A DNA stretch of 8,743 nucleotides from Sulfurimonas sp. Lineage in GTDB: Bacteria; Campylobacterota; Campylobacteria; Campylobacterales; Sulfurimonadaceae. The position numbers and the translations under genes are program-made. Where the stretch lies: positions 1 through 8,743 of the forward strand of contig WFPU01000288.1 of the NCBI GenBank assembly GCA_015487435.1, in the 5' to 3' direction. Shown here piece after piece: positions 1-6,597 of the stretch. Under the pieces are notes generated by a model. The model saw only the letters and a program-made list of their open reading frames with translations. It was not told the DNA's origin and searched no databases. Position 1 is the stretch's first letter. Each line of letters begins with the position of its first letter.

Positions 1-83
1 TTTTAGAGATATCTATATATTTACCATCACTTTTACTTGGAATAGTAGTTGGTTACTTTAGTTCTAAAGAGCTGTTTAGCTAA
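1..83 (+). CDS. C-terminal fragment of an unidentified membrane protein
   Basis: The frame beginning at base 3 is open from the window edge to a TAA at 81-83 and would encode 26 residues. The other two plus frames stop early, at bases 4-6 and about 60. The tail contains a hydrophobic stretch (IYLPSLLLGIVVGYF) followed by a short polar end (SSKELFS), as in the last transmembrane helix of an inner-membrane protein. It ends 13 bp before the stop codon of the convergent minus-strand gene. Nothing here identifies the family, and 26 codons of open frame in AT-rich DNA is modest evidence, so the call rests mainly on the hydrophobic pattern and the dense gene packing. Confidence 0.5.
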   Translation, partial: LEISIYLPSLLLGIVVGYFSSKELFS

Positions 84-94
84 AATATGTTGAT

Positions 95-115
95 GCTTAT
101 GATGTTATCATAGGC
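95..115. terminator. Hairpin between convergent genes, possible bidirectional terminator
   Basis: GCTTATGAT (95-103) and ATCATAGGC (107-115) form a 9-bp stem with one G-T wobble around the loop GTT. It overlaps the last codons of the 97-780 gene and lies just after the stop of the gene ending at 83, so it could end transcripts from both sides. Neither side has a clean run of T directly after the stem, so intrinsic termination is uncertain. Confidence 0.3.
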
Positions 116-780
116 AAGTTTATAGTAATCTTTTTTGAAATTTCAACAAATATTGCACTGTTTTTTACCATTGCCTGTAACTCGGTCTTTTTTTGCTGAT
201 CTATATTTTTTGCACTTACTTCTATAGAAAATATTGAATATTTTTTCTCATCAAACTTAATATGCTCACCAACTCTGTAATATATTTTTGTATATGTTAC
301 GTCATTGTCAGCAAAACAAGAGTATATTTTATTTAAAATTTTAATAAAACCATTTGAATCAATAATTATTTCTGGAATAGTTGGATCATAATCTTTAGCA
401 AATGTTGTTGGTGAGTTTATCGAATTAGCCGATATACACAAATCGATAAGGGCGTAAATATTTGTTAGTTCGCCTATAGGCTTTTTTTCAGTTAATTTAA
501 ATGATGGTGCTTGGTAAAGCTTTATACCAATCTCTGTTTCGTTCTCATAGCCAACTGTTAAACCAAAAAATTTATATCTACCAAACTCTAAGTCGATAAA
601 AGTTGTTTTAAAACCAAAGGTTACATTAGCATAAGTTGTAGCAAGATCAAACAGCTCCTTAGAGTTATTTGAGTTTAGCAAAAATTGAGCCTCTGAATTT
701 AAGGATTTTACTTTACCTTCACTACTAAAGAGTATGTAAGGATTGTAATCAAACTCTAACCATTGTTGCTCAATTGTCAT
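97..780 (-). CDS. PAS-like / degenerate histidine-kinase ATPase-like protein of unknown function
   Basis: This is a 227-residue soluble protein with no signal peptide or membrane segment. Residues about 10-36 (NPYILFSSEGKVKSLNSEA) follow the pattern of a PAS-domain start. Residues about 104-225 recall a GHKL/HATPase_c domain: the stretch at 129-152 (KDYDPTIPEIIIDSNGFIKI) matches the usual strand before the N box, and beta-rich segments follow. The N-box asparagine, the phosphoacceptor histidine helix and glycine-rich G boxes are not visible, so kinase activity is unlikely. A role as a ligand- or partner-binding sensor is possible but inferred. The ATG lies 12 bp after the rpoD stop without a clear Shine-Dalgarno, suggesting translation coupled to rpoD in one transcript. 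I recognise folds here, not a named gene. Confidence 0.75.
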   Translation of the reverse strand: MTIEQQWLEFDYNPYILFSSEGKVKSLNSEAQFLLNSNNSKELFDLATTYANVTFGFKTTFIDLEFGRYKFFGLTVGYENETEIGIKLYQAPSFKLTEKKPIGELTNIYALIDLCISANSINSPTTFAKDYDPTIPEIIIDSNGFIKILNKIYSCFADNDVTYTKIYYRVGEHIKFDEKKYSIFSIEVSAKNIDQQKKTELQAMVKNSAIFVEISKKITINLPMITS

Positions 781-792
781 AGAGGTGTCTAT

Positions 793-2649
793 TTATTCTT
801 CTATATAGTTCTTAAGCTTACGACCAACTTTAGGGTGTTTAAGCTTTTTAATAGCACTTGATTCAATTTGACGAACACGTTCACGAGTTACTGTTAATTC
901 TTTTCCAATCTCTTCTAAAGTTCTATCACTTTCATCATCCATAATTCCAAAACGAAGTTTAATTACAGCTTTTTCACGCTCATTTAATTGCTCTAATACT
1001 TGTTCAATTTGAACCTTTAAATCATCTTTTAAAATTGCATCAGCTGGCGATAAAGATGTTTTATCTTCAATGAAATCTCCAAAGCGACCATCATCTTCGC
1101 TACCAATAGGTGCTTCAAGAGATATAGGCTCTTTTGTGATTTTAATAACATTTTTAACTTTCTCAACTGAAAGACCAACATCTTCTGCAATAGTATCAAC
1201 ATCTGGCTCTTTACCGTGTTCTTGTAGATGTTTACGCATAATTTTATTAATACGATTTATTGTTTCAATCATATGAATTGGAATTCGGATAGTTCTAGCT
1301 TGATCTGCAATAGCACGAGAAATTGCTTGACGAATCCACCAAGTAGCGTAAGTTGAAAATTTATAACCTTTTTTATATTCAAACTTATCAACAGCTTTCA
1401 TAAGCCCAATGTTACCCTCTTGAATAAGGTCAAGAAATGGTAATCCACGGTTTGTATACCTCTTTGCAATAGAAACAACAAGTCTAAGGTTTGATTTTGC
1501 CATCTTTGTTTTAGAAATTTCAGATATATTCTTACCACGCTTAATTTGTTCTAAAATATCAGCTAATTTTTCAGGTTCCATATCGAAACTATTTTTTGAA
1601 GCTTCTTTTGTTTGAGCAAGTTTTTTTATTTCCATATATGTAGAAACCATTGTAGCTTCTGGAACCATACCGATAATATCTTCTTTTGATAATTCACAAA
1701 TTTTATCTACTAAAATTTTATGATTAGCTTTTAAAGTAGAATTAAATAGAGGAAGTTTATACTCTAGTCTTTTTAACTCTTTATCGTATCCATCATCGCT
1801 TTTTAGCGCTGTTTCCATAGATTTAACAAGCTCATTTATAAGTTTTGATGTTGGCCCTAATTCTAAAAGTTTTTCTTTTAAAATTAATTTTTTGAATGTT
1901 GATCCTAAAAAATAATGGATAATTTCTTCATTTAGCTCGCCATTAGTATCTTCTGGTAATTTAGCATTAAATTTCATCCAGTCTTTTTTTGCTTTCTCAA
2001 GTGACTTAAAGCTAGAAGAAACTTTTTCAACTCTTGTTTTATCCTTAACGCTTAGATTTTCGCTTTCTTTATCAGCAGAAATTTCATCAGATGAATCATT
2101 ATCATCACTGTCCTCTTTTTCGTCTTCAAAGCTTCTAAATAGTTCTTTCACTCTTCTTTCGCGATTTATTAATGGTTCTTTATAATCCAAAATAAAATCA
2201 ATTAGATATGGAACAGAACAGATAGCATCAATAATAATACTCTCACCGTTTTCTATTTTTTTTGATATCTCAATCTCTTCTTCTTTAGTTAAAAGAGGAA
2301 TTTGTCCCATCTCTCTTAAATACATTCTAACTGGCGAATCAGAACGAGACCATTCAAGTAATTCGTGCTCTTTTAAAATATCAAATTTATCAGAATCATT
2401 GCTCTCTAGCATCTTTCTTTGAGCATTTCGCCTCGCTTGCGCTTCTTTGTCATTAAGTTTTTTAGCATGTTCTGAGGATGTATAAAGACACACCTTGTTT
2501 TTGGTTGCTAGCTTAAATATATTTTTTGATTGAGAAACTGTTGGTTGTTTTTCAAATAGTTCGATAAGAGATTCGTAGGTTGCACAATCTTTTGATTTGT
2601 GTTCACTAAAGAATGTGTCTATAGCTTTGTTGAGTTCTTTTGCTGTCAT
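793..2649 (-). CDS. rpoD: RNA polymerase primary sigma factor RpoD (sigma-70)
   Basis: At 618 residues this is a full-length group 1 sigma factor, which directs core RNA polymerase to housekeeping promoters. Region 1.1 fills about 1-80. Region 1.2 (DSPVRMYLREMGQIPLLTKE) is at 104-123. A non-conserved insert with an acidic run (about 174-197, EDEKEDSDDNDSSDE) follows. Region 2 runs about 384-457 and includes the core-binding and -10 recognition segment (NLRLVVSIAKRYTNRGLPFL, then FSTYATWWIRQAISRAIADQ at 431-450). Region 3 is about 458-530. Region 4 (about 540-605) ends with the -35 helix-turn-helix RTLEEIGKELTVTRERVRQI. The start is supported by AAGGG 11 nt upstream and a TATAAT box further up. 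It is divergent from flgF and probably cotranscribed with the 227-residue gene downstream. Confidence 0.98.
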   Translation of the reverse strand: MTAKELNKAIDTFFSEHKSKDCATYESLIELFEKQPTVSQSKNIFKLATKNKVCLYTSSEHAKKLNDKEAQARRNAQRKMLESNDSDKFDILKEHELLEWSRSDSPVRMYLREMGQIPLLTKEEEIEISKKIENGESIIIDAICSVPYLIDFILDYKEPLINRERRVKELFRSFEDEKEDSDDNDSSDEISADKESENLSVKDKTRVEKVSSSFKSLEKAKKDWMKFNAKLPEDTNGELNEEIIHYFLGSTFKKLILKEKLLELGPTSKLINELVKSMETALKSDDGYDKELKRLEYKLPLFNSTLKANHKILVDKICELSKEDIIGMVPEATMVSTYMEIKKLAQTKEASKNSFDMEPEKLADILEQIKRGKNISEISKTKMAKSNLRLVVSIAKRYTNRGLPFLDLIQEGNIGLMKAVDKFEYKKGYKFSTYATWWIRQAISRAIADQARTIRIPIHMIETINRINKIMRKHLQEHGKEPDVDTIAEDVGLSVEKVKNVIKITKEPISLEAPIGSEDDGRFGDFIEDKTSLSPADAILKDDLKVQIEQVLEQLNEREKAVIKLRFGIMDDESDRTLEEIGKELTVTRERVRQIESSAIKKLKHPKVGRKLKNYIEE

Positions 2650-2684
2650 TAAAGATAACCCTTATTGTTTTTAAGTTTTTTTAA

Positions 2685-2720
2685 AGAGTGGATTATACCG
2701 AGATAATCTTAAATTTGTAT
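2685..2720 (-). promoter_or_regulatory. Probable sigma-70 promoter of rpoD
   Basis: Read on the minus strand, a perfect TATAAT (2697 down to 2692) lies 43 bp upstream of the rpoD ATG, preceded by TCGG and AT-rich DNA. The hexamer 17 bp further up (ATACAA, 2720-2715) is a poor -35, which is normal for Campylobacterota promoters, where the -35 is weakly conserved. Transcription would start near 2685, leaving a leader of about 35 nt with the AAGGG ribosome site. Start and strength are inferred. Confidence 0.55.
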
Positions 2721-2775
2721 TGCTTTATCACATATCGGCATAAAAAATAAAAACAGTATATTTATTGAATTCTAT

Positions 2776-2859
2776 GATTAATTAGCTGTTAGATTCTGAA
2801 TCAAGTCCAGAATGACAAAATCAATATCACCCTAAACTTGATTTAGCATTTAATTAATC
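2776..2859. repeat. 84-bp imperfect palindromic intergenic element (MITE-like)
   Basis: The element is bounded by perfect 9-bp inverted ends, GATTAATTA (2776-2784) and TAATTAATC (2851-2859). Inside, 2789-2817 matches the reverse complement of 2825-2853 at 21 of 29 positions, around the 7-base loop AAATCAA. Seven of the eight mismatches are G/A or C/T transitions, so an RNA copy could keep many as G-U pairs. Each arm also holds its own small hairpin (TTCTG..CAGAA and CTAAA..TTTAG). The wording of the left arm (TCTGAATCAAGTCCAGAATG) recalls short dispersed repeats found between genes in many bacteria, from memory. No clear target duplication flanks it. It sits between the rpoD and flgF promoters and could equally be a decayed insertion or a structured RNA segment. 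Confidence 0.5.
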
Positions 2860-2882
2860 AGAAGTTTTTATTAATATAAAAA

Positions 2883-2900
2883 TTGGAACACCAATTGCTA
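2883..2900 (+). promoter_or_regulatory. Sigma-54 (RpoN) promoter of flgFG
   Basis: TTGGAAC-ACCAA-TTGCTA matches the sigma-54 consensus: GG at 2885-2886 and GC at 2897-2898 are separated by exactly 10 bp, as the -24/-12 elements require. Transcription should start near 2909-2910, leaving a leader of about 22 nt that includes the AAAGGATT ribosome site before the flgF ATG. In Campylobacterota, rod and hook genes are known RpoN targets activated by the NtrC-type regulator FlgR, which fits the gene downstream. The -24 region also forms a small inverted repeat (AATTGG..CCAATT, 2881-2896). Confidence 0.88.
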
Positions 2901-2931
2901 TACTTTAGAAAATTGTATTGAAAGGATTCTA

Positions 2932-3753
2932 ATGCAAACTGGTTATTATGGTGCTGCTGCTGGTATGGTTGTTCAATTTAATCGTTTAGATAATATTGCA
3001 AATAATCTCGCAAATGTAAACACAAACGGATTTAAAGAAGATAATGTAGTTGTTGGTGATTTTATGAGGTTGTATAAAGATGCAAGGGATGAACTTCCTC
3101 ATGACAATCAAACAGAGGATGGTGCTCAATTTCTAAATAGAACTATGACAAAAACACCACATATTGTGGATGAATATACTAATCATACTATTGGTGCTAT
3201 GCAAAGAACAGACAATTCTTTTGATTTTGCACTCAAAAAAGAGGGATTGTTTTTTATGGTAAAAACACCAGAGGGAGTTCGTTTAACTCGTGATGGTGGA
3301 TTTGTTAAAAACGATCAAGGTATACTTACAACTAAGCAAGGATATGAAGTCCTACCTGATGATTATTTTTTAGCAGATTCTCGTATATCTTTTGGCGAGG
3401 AAGATACCATTGTAGAGACTGATAAAAATGGTCAGTTTTATACAAATATACCAAATACATTCGCACAAGCACAAAACAAGAAACTTTTTATTGCTAATCC
3501 AGATAACTTAAATATGCTTCAAAAAGTTGGTGATAATCTTTATGAATATAAAGGGACAGATCAACTAAAACCTCTTCAAGAGAGTGAGGCAGTTGCTCAA
3601 GGATTTATTGAAAAAAGTAATGTAAATGCTGTTAAGATGATGACTCAAATGATAGAAACGAATCGCCTAGTGGGAATGTATCAAAAAGCTATGGATACAC
3701 AGATGAATGAAATGAACCGTGAAGCAATAGATAAAATTGCTGCTAAATCGTAA
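2932..3753 (+). CDS. flgF: Flagellar basal-body rod protein FlgF (FlgG2-type)
   Basis: This 273-residue protein of the flagellar axial family is a proximal/middle rod component, exported by the flagellar type III apparatus rather than by Sec; no signal peptide is seen. The N-terminal rod signature is at 21-35 (NIANNLANVNTNGFK). A central hook-like domain follows (FDFALKKEGLFFMVKTPEGV, then RLTRDGGFVKND). The C-terminal family domain is at 222-255 (QGFIEKSNVNAVKMMTQMIE). It is first in the pair with flgG, and two FlgG-like genes in tandem are the usual flgF-flgG arrangement; Campylobacter annotations often call this one flgG2. The start is fixed by AAAGGATT and by the sigma-54 promoter immediately upstream. 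Confidence 0.93.
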   Translation: MQTGYYGAAAGMVVQFNRLDNIANNLANVNTNGFKEDNVVVGDFMRLYKDARDELPHDNQTEDGAQFLNRTMTKTPHIVDEYTNHTIGAMQRTDNSFDFALKKEGLFFMVKTPEGVRLTRDGGFVKNDQGILTTKQGYEVLPDDYFLADSRISFGEEDTIVETDKNGQFYTNIPNTFAQAQNKKLFIANPDNLNMLQKVGDNLYEYKGTDQLKPLQESEAVAQGFIEKSNVNAVKMMTQMIETNRLVGMYQKAMDTQMNEMNREAIDKIAAKS

Positions 3754-3766
3754 AAGGACTTAAATA

Positions 3767-4555
3767 ATGATGCAATCACTTTATACTGCCTCTACAGGAA
3801 TGTTAGGGATGCAGACACAGATTGATGTTACAGCAAATAATATTGCTAATGTTAATACTATTGGATTTAAAAAATCTCGTGCGGAATTTGCTGATTTGAT
3901 GTATAGCGTAATGGAATATGCTGGAACATCAACTAGTGATACTACTAAAAGTCCAACTGGTATTGAAGTGGGGCTTGGTTCACGTCCTACTGCAATCAAT
4001 AAAATATTTTCAGCAGGTAGTTTAAAGCAAACCGATAACCAGCTAGATTTAGCAATAACTGGTAAAGGATTTTTTAAACTTGAACTTCCAGATGGTACAG
4101 AAGTATATTCTAGAAATGGTGCCTTTAAAATAGATGATACTGGTGCTGTTGTAAACAGTGATGGATATAAGCTTCTTCCTGAGACAGTAATACCAGAAGA
4201 TGCTACAAATGTTAGTATTGGTACTGATGGTATAGTTACAGTTGTTCAAGCGGGGCAAACTCAAGCTACTCAAATTGGTCAAATAGAGTTAACGAACTTT
4301 ATTAATCCTGCTGGACTTCATTCAATGGGGGATAATCTTTATGTTGAAACAGACAGTTCTGGTCAAGCTATTACTGGTGTTGCTGGTCTTGATGGACTTG
4401 GTACTTTAAGACAAGGCTTTGTTGAACTTAGTAATGTTGAGCTTGTTGTGGAATTAACAGATCTTATTACTGGTCAAAGAGCATATGATTCAAACTCTAA
4501 AGTTATCACAACTAGTGATGAAATGCTTCAAACTACAAATAATTTAAAAAGATAA
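3767..4555 (+). CDS. flgG: Flagellar basal-body distal rod protein FlgG
   Basis: At 262 residues this has the standard length for FlgG, which forms the distal rod joining the basal body to the hook. The N terminus MMQSLYTASTGM and the rod signature TANNIANVNTIGFKK (22-36) are typical. The middle carries the hook-like domain (LAITGKGFFKLELPDGTEVY). The C-terminal coiled-coil half is at 214-260 (LRQGFVELSNVELVVELTDL, then GQRAYDSNSKVI). It begins 13 bp after flgF with AAAGGA in front and so shares the sigma-54 transcript. The gene starts with two ATGs in a row; the first matches the usual MM start of the family. A weak hairpin follows. Confidence 0.96.
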   Translation: MMQSLYTASTGMLGMQTQIDVTANNIANVNTIGFKKSRAEFADLMYSVMEYAGTSTSDTTKSPTGIEVGLGSRPTAINKIFSAGSLKQTDNQLDLAITGKGFFKLELPDGTEVYSRNGAFKIDDTGAVVNSDGYKLLPETVIPEDATNVSIGTDGIVTVVQAGQTQATQIGQIELTNFINPAGLHSMGDNLYVETDSSGQAITGVAGLDGLGTLRQGFVELSNVELVVELTDLITGQRAYDSNSKVITTSDEMLQTTNNLKR

Positions 4556-4568
4556 AATAACTTAAATT

Positions 4569-4596
4569 ACGCTTGATACTAATTGATATCAAGTGT
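4569..4596 (+). terminator. Hairpin after flgG, possible weak terminator
   Basis: ACGCTTGATA (4569-4578) pairs with TATCAAGTGT (4587-4596) in a 10-bp stem with one G-U pair and an 8-base loop, 13 bp past the flgG stop. No T-run follows, so it may stabilise the flgFG transcript end rather than terminate it. It separates the flagellar unit from the leuD promoter. Confidence 0.4.
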
Positions 4597-4634
4597 ATCA
4601 TATCTATATTACTATTCATTTTATAAACAATCAA

Positions 4635-4660
4635 ACTCGATTTTGCTATAATCCGAAATT
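4635..4660 (+). promoter_or_regulatory. Sigma-70 promoter of the leuD operon
   Basis: TTTTGC directly followed by a perfect TATAAT (4647-4652) is the extended -10 form typical of Campylobacterota housekeeping promoters, with no good -35 hexamer upstream. Transcription would begin near 4659, about 29 nt before the leuD ATG, with TAGGA (4677-4681 region) as ribosome site. It probably drives leuD through the 55-residue gene ending at 8434. Confidence 0.75.
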
Positions 4661-4687
4661 ATTTTAAATTACATATAGGATATTTAT

Positions 4688-5191
4688 ATGAAAAAAGCAA
4701 ATATTGATGGAAAAGTTTGGCGATTTGGAAAAGATATTGATACAGATTTAATCATTGCTGCTCGTTATCTAAATACTTCAGTTCCTGAAGAATTAGCAAA
4801 ACATGTAATGGAAGATGCTGATCCTGAATTTGTTAAAAAAATGAGTAGTGGTGACATTATAGTCGCTGGCGATAATTTCGGTTGTGGAAGTTCTCGAGAA
4901 CATGCCCCTATAGCTCTTAAAGCCGCTGGTGTTGCTGCCATTATTGCACCAACTTTTGCAAGAATATTTTATCGCAACTCATTCAATATGGGGTTACCAA
5001 TTTTTGAACTAAACGAGAGTGCTCAAATAGCTGAGGGTGATATAGTAAATATAGATATGAATGCTGGAACAATTACAAATAAAACAACTAATAAATCATA
5101 TAACTTTACACCTATCCCTCCTTTTATGCAGGAGCTAATTGATGCTGGTGGTTTAATGAATTACGCACAAAATGAATTGAAATCAAAATGA
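4688..5191 (+). CDS. leuD: 3-isopropylmalate dehydratase small subunit LeuD
   Basis: LeuD pairs with the iron-sulfur subunit LeuC to isomerise 2-isopropylmalate to 3-isopropylmalate in leucine synthesis. The 167-residue length marks the short form shared with archaea and many anaerobes, not the roughly 200-residue enteric form. The swivel-domain motif GDNFGCGSSREHAP is at 61-74, followed by AAGVAAIIAPTFARIFYRNS (79-98). The ARYLNT loop at 24-30 lies where this family reads the substrate side chain; close paralogs act on homoaconitate, so isopropylmalate is inferred chiefly from the adjacent leuB. leuC and leuA are not in the window. The start is fixed by the promoter and the AGGA site. Its TGA stop overlaps the ATG of a possible small ORF. 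Confidence 0.95.
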   Translation: MKKANIDGKVWRFGKDIDTDLIIAARYLNTSVPEELAKHVMEDADPEFVKKMSSGDIIVAGDNFGCGSSREHAPIALKAAGVAAIIAPTFARIFYRNSFNMGLPIFELNESAQIAEGDIVNIDMNAGTITNKTTNKSYNFTPIPPFMQELIDAGGLMNYAQNELKSK

Positions 5192-5274
5192 TTTTTCTTG
5201 CTAAGAGCAAAACTTTAGTGACTGAATTTAATCTGGACTTGTTTAGATTAGATGAGATTAATATACAAAGGTAA
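5188..5274 (+). CDS. Possible 28-residue linker ORF between leuD and leuB
   Basis: An ATG overlaps the leuD stop as ATGA (5188-5191) and opens a frame of 28 codons that closes with TAA at 5272-5274, three bases before the leuB ATG. It therefore fills the whole gap and contains the leuB ribosome site (AAAGG). The peptide starts MIFLAKSKTLV and ends DEINIQR. Five of its 28 residues are leucine, three of them clustered (NLDLFRL) using CTG, TTG and TTA codons. There is no independent Shine-Dalgarno, so translation would depend on coupling to leuD. It may be a real small gene, a device for coupling leuD to leuB, or chance. I do not recognise it. Confidence 0.35.
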   Translation: MIFLAKSKTLVTEFNLDLFRLDEINIQR

Positions 5275-5277
5275 ATA

Positions 5278-6345
5278 ATGAAAACATATAAAATAGCACT
5301 AATAAAAGGTGATGGAATAGGTCCAGAAATTATAGATGAAGCAACTAAAGTAATGGATTCTGTAGCATCGTGTTTTGATTTTGATTTTAAATATACAGAA
5401 GCTTTAATGGGTGGGTGTGCATATGATATAACAGGTGATCCTCTTCCTCAAGATACTATTAGAACAGCTTTAAGTAGCGATGCAGTTCTTTTTGGTGCAA
5501 TAGGTGGAGACTGTTGGGATACATTACCTAGAGAAAAAAGACCAGAGAGCGGACTTTTAAGATTTCGTAAAGAGTTAGGTGTATATGCAAATCTTCGTCC
5601 AGCTGTTGTTTATGATGAGCTAATTAATGCCTCTTCACTTAAACCTTCAGTTATAGATGGTGTTGATTTGATAGTTGTTCGTGAATTGATTAGTGGTATC
5701 TACTTTGGTGAACCAAAAGGTCGTGATGAAAATAAAGGTTACAATACTATGGTTTACACTCGTGATGAGATAGTTAGAATTGCTCATCATGCATTCAAAA
5801 TTGCAATGCAGAGAAATAAAAAAGTGTGTTCTATAGATAAAGCAAATGTACTTGATGTATCACAACTTTGGCGTGAAGTTGTTGAAAAAGTAGCTACTGA
5901 GTACCCAGAAGTTGAATTATCTCATATGTATGTAGATAATGCAGCGATGCAACTAATTCGTGATCCTAAACAGTTTGATGTAATGCTTACAGGAAATATT
6001 TTTGGGGATATCCTTAGTGATGAAGCCTCAATGCTTTGTGGCTCTATAGGATTACTTCCCTCAGCGTCAATTGGTGATAAAATTGGTGTATATGAGCCTA
6101 TTCATGGTTCTGCACCAGATATTGCTGGGCAAGGGATAGCAAACCCAATAGCTACAATAGCCTCTGCATCAATGATGCTAAGATATGCACTCGGAGAAAA
6201 TGAGGCTGCTGATAGAATTGATGCTGCCATCAAAAGAACATTAAAAGAGGGTTATCGTACTCAAGACTTAGCACAATATGATGCTATAGAAGTTTGTTCA
6301 ACTAGCGAAATTGGTTCAATTATCGCTAACTATACGGCAAAATAA
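5278..6345 (+). CDS. leuB: 3-isopropylmalate dehydrogenase LeuB
   Basis: LeuB oxidises and decarboxylates 3-isopropylmalate to 2-ketoisocaproate with NAD+, the step after LeuCD. At 355 residues it is full length for the family. Visible motifs are KGDGIGPEI (10-18), substrate-binding arginines in RFRKELGVYANLRP (R97, R107) and VVREL (R135), the catalytic Tyr142 in GIYFGEPKG, Lys188 in DKANVLD, the metal-binding aspartates D220, D244 and D248, and the NAD loop HGSAPDIAG with D281, which indicates NAD rather than NADP. The segment GGDCWD (76-81) replaces the commoner GGPKWD. AAAGG precedes the start. It lies 86 bp after leuD and 3 bp before the TPR gene. Confidence 0.97.
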   Translation: MKTYKIALIKGDGIGPEIIDEATKVMDSVASCFDFDFKYTEALMGGCAYDITGDPLPQDTIRTALSSDAVLFGAIGGDCWDTLPREKRPESGLLRFRKELGVYANLRPAVVYDELINASSLKPSVIDGVDLIVVRELISGIYFGEPKGRDENKGYNTMVYTRDEIVRIAHHAFKIAMQRNKKVCSIDKANVLDVSQLWREVVEKVATEYPEVELSHMYVDNAAMQLIRDPKQFDVMLTGNIFGDILSDEASMLCGSIGLLPSASIGDKIGVYEPIHGSAPDIAGQGIANPIATIASASMMLRYALGENEAADRIDAAIKRTLKEGYRTQDLAQYDAIEVCSTSEIGSIIANYTAK

Positions 6346-6348
6346 AAT

Positions 6349-6597
6349 ATGCAAACGCTCACATTAGCAAATATTTATGAGCTTCAAGGACTTAAAGAAG
6401 AAGCGCTAGATATCTATAAAGAGGTTTTAAAAAATGACCCATCTAATAGTGATGCAAAAATAGCGATACGAAGATTATCTGGAATGAGAAAAAAATTTTT
6501 AAATGTAAATAATGAGATGAAAAATTTTTTTCTAAAGATGGATGATGAGATAGAGATAAATGAATTTGAAAGGTGGCTACTTAAACTATGGAATTAG
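6349..6597 (+). CDS. Small TPR (tetratricopeptide) protein, function unknown
   Basis: This 82-residue cytoplasmic protein carries one recognisable TPR unit near residues 5-38: LANIYELQGLKEEALDIYKE followed by NDPSNSDAK. The rest is charged helix (EMKNFFLKMDDEIEINEFER) ending in WLLKLWN. A single TPR is usually a protein-binding surface, so a partner is expected; the overlapping CiaD-like gene is the obvious candidate. It starts 3 bp after leuB with no strong ribosome site, indicating coupled translation. It overlaps the next gene by 10 bp, another sign of coupled or co-regulated synthesis. I do not know a named ortholog. Confidence 0.8.
   Translation: MQTLTLANIYELQGLKEEALDIYKEVLKNDPSNSDAKIAIRRLSGMRKKFLNVNNEMKNFFLKMDDEIEINEFERWLLKLWN

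Noticed and set aside
1070..1276. 68-codon plus-strand ORF inside rpoD
   Set aside because: It is antisense to the highly conserved region 3 of RpoD, has no ribosome site and reads as low-complexity Ser/Ile-rich sequence; it is a shadow of the rpoD codon pattern.
2732..2739. GCCGATAT on the minus strand upstream of rpoD, resembling a sigma-28 -10 element
   Set aside because: No TAAA-type -35 occurs at the required spacing of about 15 bp, and rpoD has a better TATAAT closer to the gene.
3781..4282. Two minus-strand ORFs (3781-3999 and 4049-4282) opposite flgG
   Set aside because: Both lie entirely within flgG, lack ribosome sites and show no recognisable family features.
4727..4745. TTGGAAAAGATATTGATA inside leuD, resembling a sigma-54 promoter
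   Set aside because: The -12 element reads GA instead of the essential GC, and it lies within the coding sequence after the real start.
5198..5210. TTGCT-AAG-AGCAA hairpin just after leuD
   Set aside because: The stem is only 5 bp and no T-run follows, so it is not a credible terminator or attenuator on its own.
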